The notes under the pieces are model-generated. The model was not told where the DNA came from and ran no database searches. It worked only from the letters and a program-made list of their open reading frames with translations. A stretch of 34,326 bases of DNA from Acidobacteriota bacterium (lineage in GTDB: Bacteria; Acidobacteriota; Terriglobia; Terriglobales; Acidobacteriaceae): the NCBI GenBank assembly GCA_003225075.1, contig QIAP01000064.1:1-34326 (forward strand). The letters are read 5' to 3'. A program made the translations under genes and the position numbers. Position 1 is the first letter of the stretch. Every line of letters starts with the position of its first letter. Shown piece after piece: positions 26,583-34,326 of this stretch.

Positions 26583-26900
26583 TTGTGTCTCCTGTACTTA
26601 GCCTGTTCCCGCCAAGGCAAGCCTTAGTATTGCAAGTCATGGGCCAACTTAATCTTTCGACGTCCGCTTAACTTCAAGCCTTAGCGTCGTTTGCGAGCTG
26701 CCTTGTATGATGGCACCGTTGCTCGGGCTGTTGGCTAGGAAGCAATTGCACGACGCGAGGTAGATAGGGATTTAGCGCCAAGGCGCCTCCGAAACCCGGA
26801 CGCGAAGAATTTTCAACATCGTGAGTACTAGCGGCCGCCGGTGAGGGCGCGCAAATCCCTATCTTGCTTTCTCTGGCATTCTGAGGTTGAGGTCTTTTTT
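26583..26900. other. Divergent intergenic region with a long inverted repeat
   Basis: Lies between the exported protein gene (minus) and the VOC gene (plus). Its main feature is an inverted repeat at 26762-26864, listed separately. No further gene is supported. Confidence 0.5.
26762..26864 (+). repeat. Inverted repeat in the leader of the VOC gene
   Basis: AGATAGGGATTT (26762-26773) and AAATCCCTATCT (26853-26864) are perfect complements, and the adjoining GCGCC (26775-26779) pairs with GGCGC (26846-26850). The ~66-nt interior includes GCGGCCGC and other self-complementary bits. Folded RNA would present a long stem ending 36 nt before the VOC start codon. Confidence 0.8.
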
Positions 26901-27284
26901 ATGAAGCGCGTAACCGGAATAGGCGGCATTTTTTTCAAGGCAGACAACGCGGAGAAACTCTATAACTGGTACGAAAAGTACCTGGGCATTAAGCGTGCAC
27001 CCGACGGCTCCGGTGCGATGTTTGAGTGGCGGGAGGCAGACGACAGTCAACGGAAGGGAATGACCATATGGGCAGTATTTCGGCGTGACACGAAATATTT
27101 CGATCCCAGCCGCAGCGGCTTCATGATCAACTACCGGGTCGACGATCTCGATGCCCTCCTCGAGACGTTGAGGAAAGAAGGCGTCGAAATCGATCCTTAT
27201 CGCGAAAATTACGACTACGGCCGCTTTGCCTGGATCATGGACCCAGAGGGGAACCGCGTTGAACTTTGGGAACCGCCCAAGTAA
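26901..27284 (+). CDS. VOC-superfamily (glyoxalase-like) protein
   Basis: A 127-residue single VOC module starting MKRVTGIGGIFFKADNAEKL. The fold is evident from the paired beta-alpha-beta-beta units: LYNWYEKYLGIKRAPDGSGA, then MINYRVDDLDALLETLRKEG and WIMDPEGNRVELWEPP, where the Glu of RVELWEP is a typical metal ligand. Substrate is unknown; candidates are glyoxalase, dioxygenase or resistance proteins. I prefer ATG 26901 (GAGG upstream) over an upstream in-frame GTG, which would fall on the inverted repeat. It precedes ispD by 49 nt, but ispD has its own promoter inside that gap. Confidence 0.88.
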   Translation: MKRVTGIGGIFFKADNAEKLYNWYEKYLGIKRAPDGSGAMFEWREADDSQRKGMTIWAVFRRDTKYFDPSRSGFMINYRVDDLDALLETLRKEGVEIDPYRENYDYGRFAWIMDPEGNRVELWEPPK

Positions 27285-27293
27285 GCCTCCAAT

Positions 27294-27322
27294 TTGAACT
27301 GCTACGGACGCAGCCGTATACT
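27294..27322 (+). promoter_or_regulatory. Promoter of ispD, probably leaderless
   Basis: TTGAAC (27294-27299) and TATACT (27317-27322) are separated by 17 nt. The start site should fall near 27329, about 5 nt before the ATG, leaving no room for a ribosome site. This is the best-formed example of the TANNNT-start arrangement in the window. Confidence 0.7.
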
Positions 27323-27333
27323 GATCGCCCTCT

Positions 27334-28062
27334 ATGAAGGTTGTAGTCATCATCCCCGCGGCCGGTCTGGGGACGCGGATGGCTTCCGCACCCAGCTCCA
27401 AAGGAAAAAAGTCCGCTCCATCCAAGCAATTTACCGAGCTTGACGGCGTACCGATCCTCATCCATACCTTGCGCAAGTTCGCCGCCAGCCCCCAGGTTTC
27501 GGAAATTTATGTGGCCCTGCGGGAAAACGAAATCAGCAGCTTCCGGGCCCGACTGGAGAAGGAAGGCCGGAAGATTGACCAAAAGAACATCCAATTCGTG
27601 ACCGGTGGCGAGCACCGGCAGCAGTCGGTCGCGAATGCGCTTGCTGCGGTCACTGCAACACCGAAGGACGTGATACTGGTACACGACGCGGTGCGACCGT
27701 TCGTGGACCAGGAGATCATCGAGAACGTCGTCAAAGCGGCAGAAAAATATGGCGCTGCGATCGCAGGGATGCCGGCGGTGGACACGGTCAAACAGGTCGA
27801 GCGCACAGCCGAGGGTGCGGTCATTACCGCCACGGTGCCTCGTGAGCGCGTAGTAATGGCGCAGACCCCCCAGGGTTTCCGCTACAGCGTGATCAAGAAG
27901 GCCTTTGACGAAGCGACTGCTGACGGATTCGTCGGCACTGATGAAGCATCGCTGGTAGAGCGCTCCGGGCACCAGGTTGCCGTCGTGATGGGCTCGCCGC
28001 GCAATATCAAGATCACCACGCCCGCGGATATGGAACTGGCGGAGTTCTATTTAAAGGGGTAG
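27334..28062 (+). CDS. ispD: 2-C-methyl-D-erythritol 4-phosphate cytidylyltransferase
   Basis: IspD joins CTP and MEP to give CDP-ME in the non-mevalonate isoprenoid pathway. The 242-residue protein has the nucleotide-binding start VVIIPAAGLGTRM, then KQFTELDGVPILIHTL, VTGGEHRQQSVANAL, ILVHDAVRPFV, MPAVDTVKQV and the C-terminal IKITTPADMELAE. Between GTRM and KQF there are about eight residues more than usual, rich in Ser/Lys, in the loop that covers CTP. ispF follows after 81 nt on the same strand. Confidence 0.95.
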   Translation: MKVVVIIPAAGLGTRMASAPSSKGKKSAPSKQFTELDGVPILIHTLRKFAASPQVSEIYVALRENEISSFRARLEKEGRKIDQKNIQFVTGGEHRQQSVANALAAVTATPKDVILVHDAVRPFVDQEIIENVVKAAEKYGAAIAGMPAVDTVKQVERTAEGAVITATVPRERVVMAQTPQGFRYSVIKKAFDEATADGFVGTDEASLVERSGHQVAVVMGSPRNIKITTPADMELAEFYLKG

Positions 28063-28143
28063 GCAAGTTTGATTTAAGTGAGTTTTGCGCGGAATCACTT
28101 CGCGTCAAGCGCAGTGACTCCTATCTTTCCGAACGGAGTTACA

Positions 28144-28668
28144 GTGAGAATTGGCTACGGCTGGGACTCGCACGAGTTTAAGTCCGGCATCCCGCTTAAG
28201 ATTGGCGGCGTCATCTTACCGCACAACAAAGGCTTGGGCGGGCATTCTGATGGAGACGTGCTCCTGCACGCCATTACCGATGCTTTGCTTGGCGCCATTG
28301 CTGCTCCTGATATTGGATCTCTTTTCTCTCCCTCGGAGCCGAAATGGAAGGGCGCCGATTCGATGATCTTTTTGCAGGAAGCTCTTAAGCGGGTCGGCAA
28401 TGTCGGCTACAGCCTGGTCAATTTGGACTGCACGTTGATCCTGGCCAGGCCTAAGATTGGGCCTCACGCCGCCGCAATTCGAGCTCGCATCGCCGAGTTA
28501 CTGAAAGTTTCAACAGACGTCATCGGAATAAAGGCCAAAACTCCGGAAGGTATGGGAACCGAAAATGCGGCGATTGCGCACGTGGTGGTGCTGTTAGAAA
28601 AGAACAAGCCGAAGCAGAGTCGCTCGAAATCGGACAAACCGACCACAGTGGCAGCGAAACGCTCCTAA
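28144..28668 (+). CDS. ispF: 2-C-methyl-D-erythritol 2,4-cyclodiphosphate synthase
   Basis: IspF cyclises CDP-ME 2-phosphate to MEcPP. Metal-site residues are present in GYGWDSHEFK and GGHSDGDVLLHAITDALLGA, with the family signatures DIGSLFSPSEPKWKGADS and KAKTPEGMGTENAAIAHVVV. I start it at GTG 28144, with GGAG 5 nt upstream, because IspF proteins begin a few residues before GYG; an upstream in-frame GTG (28078) would add 22 implausible residues. The protein is 174 residues, about 15 longer than usual because of a Lys/Ser-rich tail. The stop lies only 6 nt from the stop of the convergent moeA. Confidence 0.95.
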   Translation: MRIGYGWDSHEFKSGIPLKIGGVILPHNKGLGGHSDGDVLLHAITDALLGAIAAPDIGSLFSPSEPKWKGADSMIFLQEALKRVGNVGYSLVNLDCTLILARPKIGPHAAAIRARIAELLKVSTDVIGIKAKTPEGMGTENAAIAHVVVLLEKNKPKQSRSKSDKPTTVAAKRS

Positions 28669-28674
28669 TAGCTT

Positions 28675-29925
28675 CTATCGCAGCAACACTGGGACCCATT
28701 CTCCGGCTGCGATCCGCTCACGATCGGGAGGGACCACGATGTAACAATTGGCTCGTGCTGTGGCGGCGATGTCTCCCGAGCCCTGCCACCGTGCCAGTTC
28801 GACTTCGCTGCGTTCGAACTCGCCGGATAGGACAGCCGGCAGAAATCGCTTGAGTCCAGTTTTAGTTTTGATCTCGGTCTTCAAGCGGGCGTGCAAGAAC
28901 ACCAGGGGGCGGGGCTTCATGCCTCCCAAGGCTTCGAGCAATGGCCGGGCAAAAAGCTCGAACGTCACCATCGTAGAAACGGGGTTGCCGGGCAGACCAA
29001 AGAAATATTTACCCTTCACGCGCCCAAATACGACTGGGCGTCCCGGCTGGATCTGAGCCCCCAAAAATAAAAATTCTGCTTTCGATTCAACTAATACCGG
29101 CTCCACCAGGTCGTACTTCCCCATGGAGACGCCACCGGTCAAAAGCAGCAGGTCGCTTTTGAGACCTTCTTCAATCAACTCCTTCAAGCGTCTGGTTTCA
29201 TCTGGGGCAATCGGTAATAGAACGGGCTCTCCACCTGTGTTCAGAATCTGTGCAGCCAGCGAGTAACTATTGGAATTACGAATCTGATTGGGCCCGGGCT
29301 GCCTGTTGACGTTGACCACCTCATCGCCGGTCGAAAGCACCGCCACTCGCGGTCGCGTATAAACCCGCAACTCTGATTTGCCGACCGACGCGGCAACTGC
29401 AATTGCGGCTTCGTCCAGGAGAGTGCCAGCCTCGATCAAAAGATCCTGGCGGCGCGCCTCTGCTGCCGTGGGCACAATGTTGTCGCCCGCGGCAACGGTC
29501 TTCGTTATCTCGACTCGATTACCGTGACGCGAGGTGTACTCGACCATCACAATGGCATCTGCGCCGGATGGTGCAGGTGCGCCCGTCATGATGGCAACCG
29601 CCTGGCCGGACTGAAGTTTCGCCGGAAGATCCTCCGGCATGGCTCCTGCCTTGATCTCTCCGATAACGTCGAGCGTCGTGGGCAATCCTCTTAAATCCGC
29701 GCTTCGCACGGCATAACCATCGCGCGTGGCTCGGGGAAATGGCGGAAAATCGCGGTCGGCGCGTATAGGTTCAGCCAGCACACGACCCGAAGCATGCAAT
29801 AGATCCACGGTTTCTGTGGTCCTGGGCGGAGTGCTCACCGCACGCAAGCCGGCGGCATGCTGCTCCACCAGGTGTCGTGCTTCTTCAAAGCTGGGGATTT
29901 TCGGACTTTCAGGCATTGCAGCCAT
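28675..29925 (-). CDS. moeA: Molybdopterin molybdenumtransferase MoeA
   Basis: A 416-residue MoeA that inserts molybdate into adenylylated molybdopterin. Its parts are the N-terminal domain (FPPFPRATRDGYAVRSADL), AVAIMTGAPAPSGADAIVMV, the MoCF core with VLSTGDEV and LLLTGGVSMGKYDLVEPVL, FFGLPGNPVSTMVTFELF, and a C-terminal beta domain. No other molybdenum-cofactor gene is adjacent. The ATG at 29925 has no ribosome site; TATCAT lies 7 nt upstream (29938-29933), suggesting a leaderless transcript. Confidence 0.95.
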   Translation of the reverse strand: MAAMPESPKIPSFEEARHLVEQHAAGLRAVSTPPRTTETVDLLHASGRVLAEPIRADRDFPPFPRATRDGYAVRSADLRGLPTTLDVIGEIKAGAMPEDLPAKLQSGQAVAIMTGAPAPSGADAIVMVEYTSRHGNRVEITKTVAAGDNIVPTAAEARRQDLLIEAGTLLDEAAIAVAASVGKSELRVYTRPRVAVLSTGDEVVNVNRQPGPNQIRNSNSYSLAAQILNTGGEPVLLPIAPDETRRLKELIEEGLKSDLLLLTGGVSMGKYDLVEPVLVESKAEFLFLGAQIQPGRPVVFGRVKGKYFFGLPGNPVSTMVTFELFARPLLEALGGMKPRPLVFLHARLKTEIKTKTGLKRFLPAVLSGEFERSEVELARWQGSGDIAATARANCYIVVPPDRERIAAGEWVPVLLR

Positions 29926-29948
29926 GCCGCAGATGATACGAGCAAGGG

Positions 29949-29969
29949 GAGAAAATTTCGAATTTTCTC
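29949..29969 (-). other. AT-rich perfect hairpin between pilT-like gene and moeA
   Basis: GAGAAAATT and AATTTTCTC flank a 3-nt loop. It sits after the PilT-like stop and just upstream of the moeA -10-like box. Without a T-run it is not a clear terminator; it could be a transcript end or a regulator site for moeA. Confidence 0.45.
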
Positions 29970-30007
29970 TGTGATGACTTGTCAGGTTAAAGATGAGCCG
30001 GTGGGCC

Positions 30008-31159
30008 TCAACTATTGCTCGCCAGTTCTTGACCCAGTACGCTCGGATTGCTGGCGTACAACAATCCTGTTTCGAGGTCTACTGTCCCGGCGTGTACCAG
30101 CTTTGCGATTTCGCTGTCGAAACGCTGCATGCCCTCGCCTTCACCGGCTTTTATCGCTTCAAGAAGAGTTTTCCCGGATTGCTCCCCATGTTCCATACAT
30201 TCACGAGTTCGCGCATTGGATTTTAGGATTTCCACCGCCGGGATGCGGCCACCGCCATCCTTCATAGGGATAAGCCTTTGGGAAATTATGTAGCGAAAAG
30301 TCTTGGCGAGTCGCTCACGCATCGACTGTTGATCTGCGGCAGCGAAAGAGCCCACAATCCGGTCCACCGTCTTACATACATCGATGGTATTCAAAGTGGA
30401 AAGCACAAGATGGCCAGTTTCAGCTGCTTCGAGCACAATTTCCATGGTCTCACGATCGCGAATTTCGCCGACTACGATTACCTTGGGAGCCTGGCGTAAC
30501 GCGGCCCGCAAGGCCAAGGCAAAGTTCGGAGCGTCGCTGTGCAATTCCCGTTGGTGGATAGTCGATTTCTTGTGGTTGTGCAGAAACTCGATAGGATCTT
30601 CGACGGTAATGATGTGATAGCAATGATCGCTGTTAATTCGGTCCAACAGGGCGGCCAGAGTTGAGGATTTGCCTCCAGCCGTAGGACCGGTCACCAGCAC
30701 GATGCCGCTGCGCACATGCGCCGCATCGGCGATTTGAGGAGGCAGGTGCAGAGAGGCAAAGTCGGGTAGAACCGTGGGAATGACTCGCATCACCACTGCG
30801 CAACTCCCACGCTGGATAAAGACATTCACCCGGAAGCGGGCGAGTCCCCGTAGGCTGTACGATACATCGCAAGATCCCTGTTCGCGAAGCGTGGTGATGG
30901 CCTGCTTATTGCTGCCAATCAAGTCGGCTGCGATGCGGCGTGTGTCGTCCGCAGTAAGCAATTGCAGCCCAGGAACCTGCACGGCAAACAGTTGTTCGTG
31001 CACTTCGATTTGAGGCGGACGACCAGGCGAAAAAATAAGATCACTCACCCGTTCTGAAGCACGCAGCATTGCTCCCAGTAAAGAATGTGTATCCACGGCG
31101 CCGGAGCCGGAGAGACCCTCGAGTTCGACCGAAATTGGAGCATTGCCCGGTGCAGCCAT
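30008..31159 (-). CDS. Divergent PilT/PilU-like pilus ATPase
   Basis: A 383-residue GspE/PilT-type ATPase. ATG 31159 is chosen because GAGGAG lies 4 nt upstream; a TTG 60 nt earlier would add an unlikely leader. The N-terminal PAS-like domain (RASERVSDLIFSPGRPPQIE) is followed by Walker A GPTAGGKSST (158-167, Lys164), the Asp box IITVEDPIEF, Walker B VIVVGEIRDRETME, and a modified His box GHLVLSTLNTID in which the usual His is Asn257. The Walker A has AGG where PilT has GSG, and the AIRNLIRE-type retraction motif is not recognisable. It may retract pili, act as an accessory PilU-like motor, or be a regulator. No pilus genes are adjacent. Confidence 0.85.
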   Translation of the reverse strand: MAAPGNAPISVELEGLSGSGAVDTHSLLGAMLRASERVSDLIFSPGRPPQIEVHEQLFAVQVPGLQLLTADDTRRIAADLIGSNKQAITTLREQGSCDVSYSLRGLARFRVNVFIQRGSCAVVMRVIPTVLPDFASLHLPPQIADAAHVRSGIVLVTGPTAGGKSSTLAALLDRINSDHCYHIITVEDPIEFLHNHKKSTIHQRELHSDAPNFALALRAALRQAPKVIVVGEIRDRETMEIVLEAAETGHLVLSTLNTIDVCKTVDRIVGSFAAADQQSMRERLAKTFRYIISQRLIPMKDGGGRIPAVEILKSNARTRECMEHGEQSGKTLLEAIKAGEGEGMQRFDSEIAKLVHAGTVDLETGLLYASNPSVLGQELASNS

Positions 31160-31353
31160 CAAACTCCTCAGTACAGGGATTTCACCAACCAGAAGGGAGA
31201 GAATTTCAGGCCGGTCCAAACTCCTAATGTAGCGCGAGTACTGACTTCGGCGAAGCTCTGTAAGTACGTAGACCTTGGTAACAGGATAAGTTCGTTAGTA
31301 GATCAGAGGGTCAGAGGAGTGGTGGCGAAGCCAAGGTATCGATTCCACAAGAG

Positions 31354-31378
31354 AAAAAAGGGCGGCTCTAGGCCGCCC
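31354..31378 (-). terminator. Rho-independent terminator of the TPR protein gene
   Basis: On the minus strand GGGCGGC and GCCGCCC form a stem with a short CTAGA loop followed by a T-run (TTTTTTC). It lies about 70 nt past the stop of the TPR protein gene. Confidence 0.85.
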
Positions 31379-31450
31379 GTATGTTGGTGTCCCGATGTTC
31401 TTTGGGTGGTGGAAGAGGTCCAAGTTGCAAGTTGACGGCTAATCGCTTCT

Positions 31451-32542
31451 TTACTTCTTGGCTCCCTTTTTCTTCCCAAAATTCGTTTCCACAGTTCCGC
31501 CAATGCTGGCCAGCATCTGCTTGGCTGGATCTGCGAATTGGCCGCTGGGCTGCAGTTCGAGATACTTCTGGAAGGCTTCGGCAGTGCCGTCTGGAGCAAC
31601 CATTTTGTCGCCCTTCAGCGTGGCCTTGCCAATCATATTCACACCCTTCCAGTAGTACGCTTCTGCTTTTGTCGGGTCGGCGGCAATAACCTTGTCGAAT
31701 GCCTGGATGGCGTCGTCCACCTTGCCGGCATTGGTGAGCACCGCGCCGGTATTGAAGTTGTACTGTGCCGCATTGGCAGGATCTGCCTGAGCGGCCTGGC
31801 CGTAAGCTTTCACCGCATCATCGATCTTGCCGGACTTGGCATAGGCCTCGGCAAGGTTGTTGTAATAGGGGCCGGTCGGTTTGATGGCGATAGCTTTGTT
31901 GTAAGCATCAATCGCCTCCTCGATGCGCTTGGTCTTTTCGGCTGGATCCGTCTGTTTGGTAGCAGACATGCGATAGTAATCCCCGAGTTTGAACCACAGC
32001 AGGTCACGCGACGGGTCCATCTGCGTGGCTTCTTTTAGGACGTTGATTGCCTGCTCGTAGTCTCCGGCCTGAGCGGCCTGGGTAGAAGCCGCCAGCTTCT
32101 CATTCAAGGCCTTCACCGTCATCTGCTCTTTTTGTGCTTTGGCTTGCTGCTCCTGAAGTTGCTTGACCTGTTCCGCGCTCATCCCCTGTTTCTGTCCAGC
32201 GGTGGCCTGCTCTTTCTTCAAATCAAAGTCGAGGGTCAGTTCGTCGAGGGTTACTGTGACATTGTTAAAATGCCAAAGCTCTTTTCCGTCTTTGCTCAGT
32301 TTGACGTTGTATTTACCCGGTGTAAGGCCCAGCGAGAAATACTCGCCCTTGTTGTTGGTTTTGAGCGTGTACTTGCGTCCGGTGTCGCTGCTCAGCCACT
32401 CCACGGTGGCACCGGTAATAGGGTTGCCATCCGTATCTTTGGCTATGCCCTTTACGCTGCCCGTTGCCTGCGAAAAGACCGGAGACACACACAGTCCAGC
32501 GATCAGGATAGCGAGCACAATTACTGCGAAATGTTGCTTCAT
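31451..32542 (-). CDS. Secreted carboxypeptidase-regulatory-domain / TPR protein
   Basis: A 363-residue exported protein: signal peptide (FAVIVLAILIAGLCVSPVFS), an N-terminal carboxypeptidase-regulatory-like beta domain (GSVKGIAKDTDGNPITGATV, LTPGKYNVKLSKDG), a Gln/Glu/Lys-rich coiled linker (about 113-150), then four to five TPR units (DYEQAINVLKEATQMDPSRD, AIDAYNKAIAIKPTGPYYNN, AVKAYGQAAQADPANAAQYN, AIQAFDKVIAADPTKAEAYY). It is likely a periplasmic or surface scaffold for protein-protein contact, common in Acidobacteria. The C-terminus is Lys-rich (NFGKKKGAKK). It is transcribed alone with its own terminator. Confidence 0.9.
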   Translation of the reverse strand: MKQHFAVIVLAILIAGLCVSPVFSQATGSVKGIAKDTDGNPITGATVEWLSSDTGRKYTLKTNNKGEYFSLGLTPGKYNVKLSKDGKELWHFNNVTVTLDELTLDFDLKKEQATAGQKQGMSAEQVKQLQEQQAKAQKEQMTVKALNEKLAASTQAAQAGDYEQAINVLKEATQMDPSRDLLWFKLGDYYRMSATKQTDPAEKTKRIEEAIDAYNKAIAIKPTGPYYNNLAEAYAKSGKIDDAVKAYGQAAQADPANAAQYNFNTGAVLTNAGKVDDAIQAFDKVIAADPTKAEAYYWKGVNMIGKATLKGDKMVAPDGTAEAFQKYLELQPSGQFADPAKQMLASIGGTVETNFGKKKGAKK

Positions 32543-32632
32543 TTTGGCCTCCCGGCTTCAAAACCGAATTGCGATTTCATTGGCGATTTCAAAATGTTGC
32601 AATGGGCAACTGGAAATTGAATTTGTGTACCG

Positions 32633-33364
32633 CTACTTCTGCCCTACGGGTTCCATATACGGGATCGGATCCACATCCCCCACTTCCTGGAATGCCCGCA
32701 AACGTAGGACGCAACTATCGCACACTCCGCAGGCACGGTCTTCGCGACTGTAACAGGACCAAGTTAAATCGAAGGGTGCGCCCAGTTCAAGGCCAAGACG
32801 TATGATTTCAGCCTTTCGCAGGGCAATCAATGGGGTCAGAATCTCAATAAGTCCTTCCTTAGTACCCACTTTTACAACTTCATTAAACGCCCGGTAGTAT
32901 TGCGGACGGCAATCGGGATATCCCGAACTGTCCTGCTCAACTGCCCCGATAAAAACCTTTTGGGCGCCCAGCACTTCAGCCCAGCTCACGGCGACGGAGA
33001 GAAAGTGAGCGTTGCGAAAAGGCACGTAGGTAACCGGAATCTCCTGGTTCCTCTTCCCTAAGTTCAAGAGACGTCGAGTCTGGGGCTCATCGTTGGTAGA
33101 TTCGGGCACGGCAATGGCGTGGTCGGTTAATGCTGAGCCGCCAATTGCACTCAGTGCTTGGTTCCGTACAACCAAGCGCTGCCGAATTCCCAGACGGTCG
33201 CAAATTCCTAGAAACGACTGCCGTTCGCGCTCTTCCGTGCGCTGTCCGTAGCTCACATGTAGCGCCGCGGTGTCGTAGTCCCGCACGGCGAGGGCAGCAC
33301 ATACGGAGGAATCCATTCCCCCGCTTAGAAGCACAACCGCTCGTCGTAGCTGTTCTCTCATCAT
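32633..33364 (-). CDS. queC: 7-cyano-7-deazaguanine synthase QueC
   Basis: QueC converts 7-carboxy-7-deazaguanine to preQ0 with ATP and ammonia, for queuosine or other deazapurines. The 243-residue protein has the PP-loop AVVLLSGGMDSSVCAALA near the start, VTYVPFRNAHFLSVAVSWAE, QDSSGYPDCRPQYYRAFN and the C-terminal zinc Cys set (WSCYSREDRACGVCDSC). The start is one of two adjacent ATG codons (33364/33361); an upstream in-frame ATG (33478) lies inside the preceding lipase and adds unrelated residues. No other queuosine gene is in the window. No ribosome site is evident. Confidence 0.93.
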   Translation of the reverse strand: MMREQLRRAVVLLSGGMDSSVCAALAVRDYDTAALHVSYGQRTEERERQSFLGICDRLGIRQRLVVRNQALSAIGGSALTDHAIAVPESTNDEPQTRRLLNLGKRNQEIPVTYVPFRNAHFLSVAVSWAEVLGAQKVFIGAVEQDSSGYPDCRPQYYRAFNEVVKVGTKEGLIEILTPLIALRKAEIIRLGLELGAPFDLTWSCYSREDRACGVCDSCVLRLRAFQEVGDVDPIPYMEPVGQK

Positions 33365-33422
33365 TAGATGCCGTTCACAGGGGCGGTCGCCAACCCGCAA
33401 TAACTGATCTTGAACATAGAAC

Positions 33423-34302
33423 TTATGGCTGGTCAGCGCTGACTGCCCAAACGTAATTGATTGGCGCGTGATCGGCAAGTTCGCGCGCCGCCAGATTGCC
33501 GAGTTTCCATGCGTACTTCAGTAAATACTCTTTGGCCGCCCCAATCCGGTCTAAACCGCTCCACAGAGCATTCCGATCGAAGGTTACTCTGCGCTTGCGG
33601 TCGATGTAATACGCCTTCCCAACATCTCATATCCCATCTCGCGCAGTGGTATGCGGGTCACGATATCGCAGCAATCTACATAGTGCTGGCTGTTAACATC
33701 TCTACAAGCAGCTTTGAAATCGGCGTTGCCCACTCGGGTGATCCGAACGTATAAAGCGTATTCGGGCGTCTCAGGCTGGCCGCGAGTGTCGCTACCGCTG
33801 CTCCTAAGCTATGTCCTGTGAATAGGACTTTGCAGTCGACCCGCCGCAGAGGAGGATCGAGATCCTTCCAGATCTCTGCAAAGGCGTGAGCGAATCCGCT
33901 ATGCACTTTGCCGCCCTTCTGCCATGGCTCCAGCTTGAAGTTCTCGTCATAAGCGACGTCGCTGGGATCATCTTTATCAGTGCCGCGAAAAGCCAAGACA
34001 GCCAGCCTCTCATCCTTTGGTGAGTCCAGGTGTTGCGCCAGGAAGCAGTGAATCCCTTCTTCGTCCGGTTTTCCCTTGCTCTCGAAAAACTCGCAATCTG
34101 AAAATTCGATTCGCCTCAGAACATCTCGAACCCCGACTTGATCGAAGGCAAAATTGGATTCCTGTCTTAAATAGGCAAGACGTGACATCTCCGCACACAG
34201 CGCCGCTTCTGACTTCGGACGGCCACCGGGAAAGAAATTGCCGCGCTTGCTGGGATAGAAGAGGTCATCCTGCGTCGCACTATAGGGAATGCTGGAGCTC
34301 AT
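33423..34302 (-). pseudogene. Class-3 lipase family protein, broken by two -1 frameshifts
   Basis: Starting at 34302, the first frame encodes an alpha/beta hydrolase of the fungal-lipase (class 3) type: LAVLAFRGTDKDD, the nucleophile elbow VLFTGHSLGAAVATLAA and NTLYTFGSP. After GSP the frame is lost at 33736-33738 (CCC where CCCC would restore P-R-V-G), and the proper sequence continues in another frame as VGNADFKAACRDVNSQHYVD, CCDIVTRIPLREMGYEM. A second missing base near 33623 leads to KAYYIDRKRRVTFDRNALW and a natural end WAVSADQP at 33423. Restored, it would be about 292 residues with Ser, Asp and His all plausible. The two single-base losses lie in short homopolymers, so base-call error is a real alternative. 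queC follows 59 nt downstream. Confidence 0.8.
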
Positions 34303-34326
34303 GGCTGTCTACACACCCTTCAACGC

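Noticed and set aside
31320-31350. tRNA-like piece (ggtatcgattccac)
   Set aside because: Resembles a T-arm only superficially; no acceptor stem, D-arm or anticodon arm can be built around it.

Overview
The window looks like a chromosomal stretch of an acidobacterium (Acidobacteriota, probably class Terriglobia). This is inferred from the gene types, not from a marker gene: a serine/threonine kinase fused to TolB/PD40 repeats, a GloVer-repeat (TIGR03803) secreted protein, CysO/Mec sulfur-carrier genes, a carboxypeptidase-regulatory-domain/TPR protein, many small secreted proteins, and moderately high GC. No rRNA, tRNA or CRISPR was seen.

Layout. 1-7500: an IS1380-type transposase remnant; a DUF4139 protein gene broken by one in-frame TAG; two small genes (membrane protein, Gln-rich protein); a divergent EamA exporter / CGNR zinc-finger regulator pair with a twin-operator promoter region; two hypothetical genes; a heavily frameshifted GloVer-repeat pseudogene; and an IS256-like remnant just upstream of the kinase. 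7500-16300: kinase-TolB protein, Ig-fold secreted protein, Crp/Fnr regulator, a gene-free region with two diverged copies of a ~130-nt element, SPFH/band-7 protein, orphan OppD-like ATPase, metallophosphoesterase, and an RNase HI with an extra C-terminal domain. 16300-20770: two minus-strand genes, then a plus-strand cysteine island: cysM-like synthase, Mec-like JAMM protease, CysO-like sulfur carrier and a MoeZ-like activating enzyme with a rhodanese domain, closed by a strong terminator. 20800-28700: CsgG-like protein, small secreted proteins, DinB, quinone oxidoreductase, PIN/TRAM (YacL-like) protein, VOC protein, ispD and ispF. 28675-34302, all minus strand: moeA, a divergent PilT-like ATPase, a TPR protein, queC and a twice-frameshifted lipase.

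How genes work together. The clearest system is the cysteine island: MoeZ adenylates and thiolates the C-terminus of CysO, the CysM-like enzyme attaches the sulfur to a serine-derived acceptor, and Mec releases cysteine and may also trim CysO. A 27-codon ORF with six Cys in its last 14 residues lies between cysO and moeZ. It looks like a cysteine-sensing leader peptide and is the most interesting signal here. ispD and ispF form a short MEP-pathway operon.

Regulation. Several genes lack a Shine-Dalgarno sequence but have a TANNNT box 6-11 nt before the start codon, which suggests leaderless transcripts. Three genes carry frameshifts or stops. Nearly all of the shifts lie in homopolymer runs, so real decay and sequencing error both remain possible.
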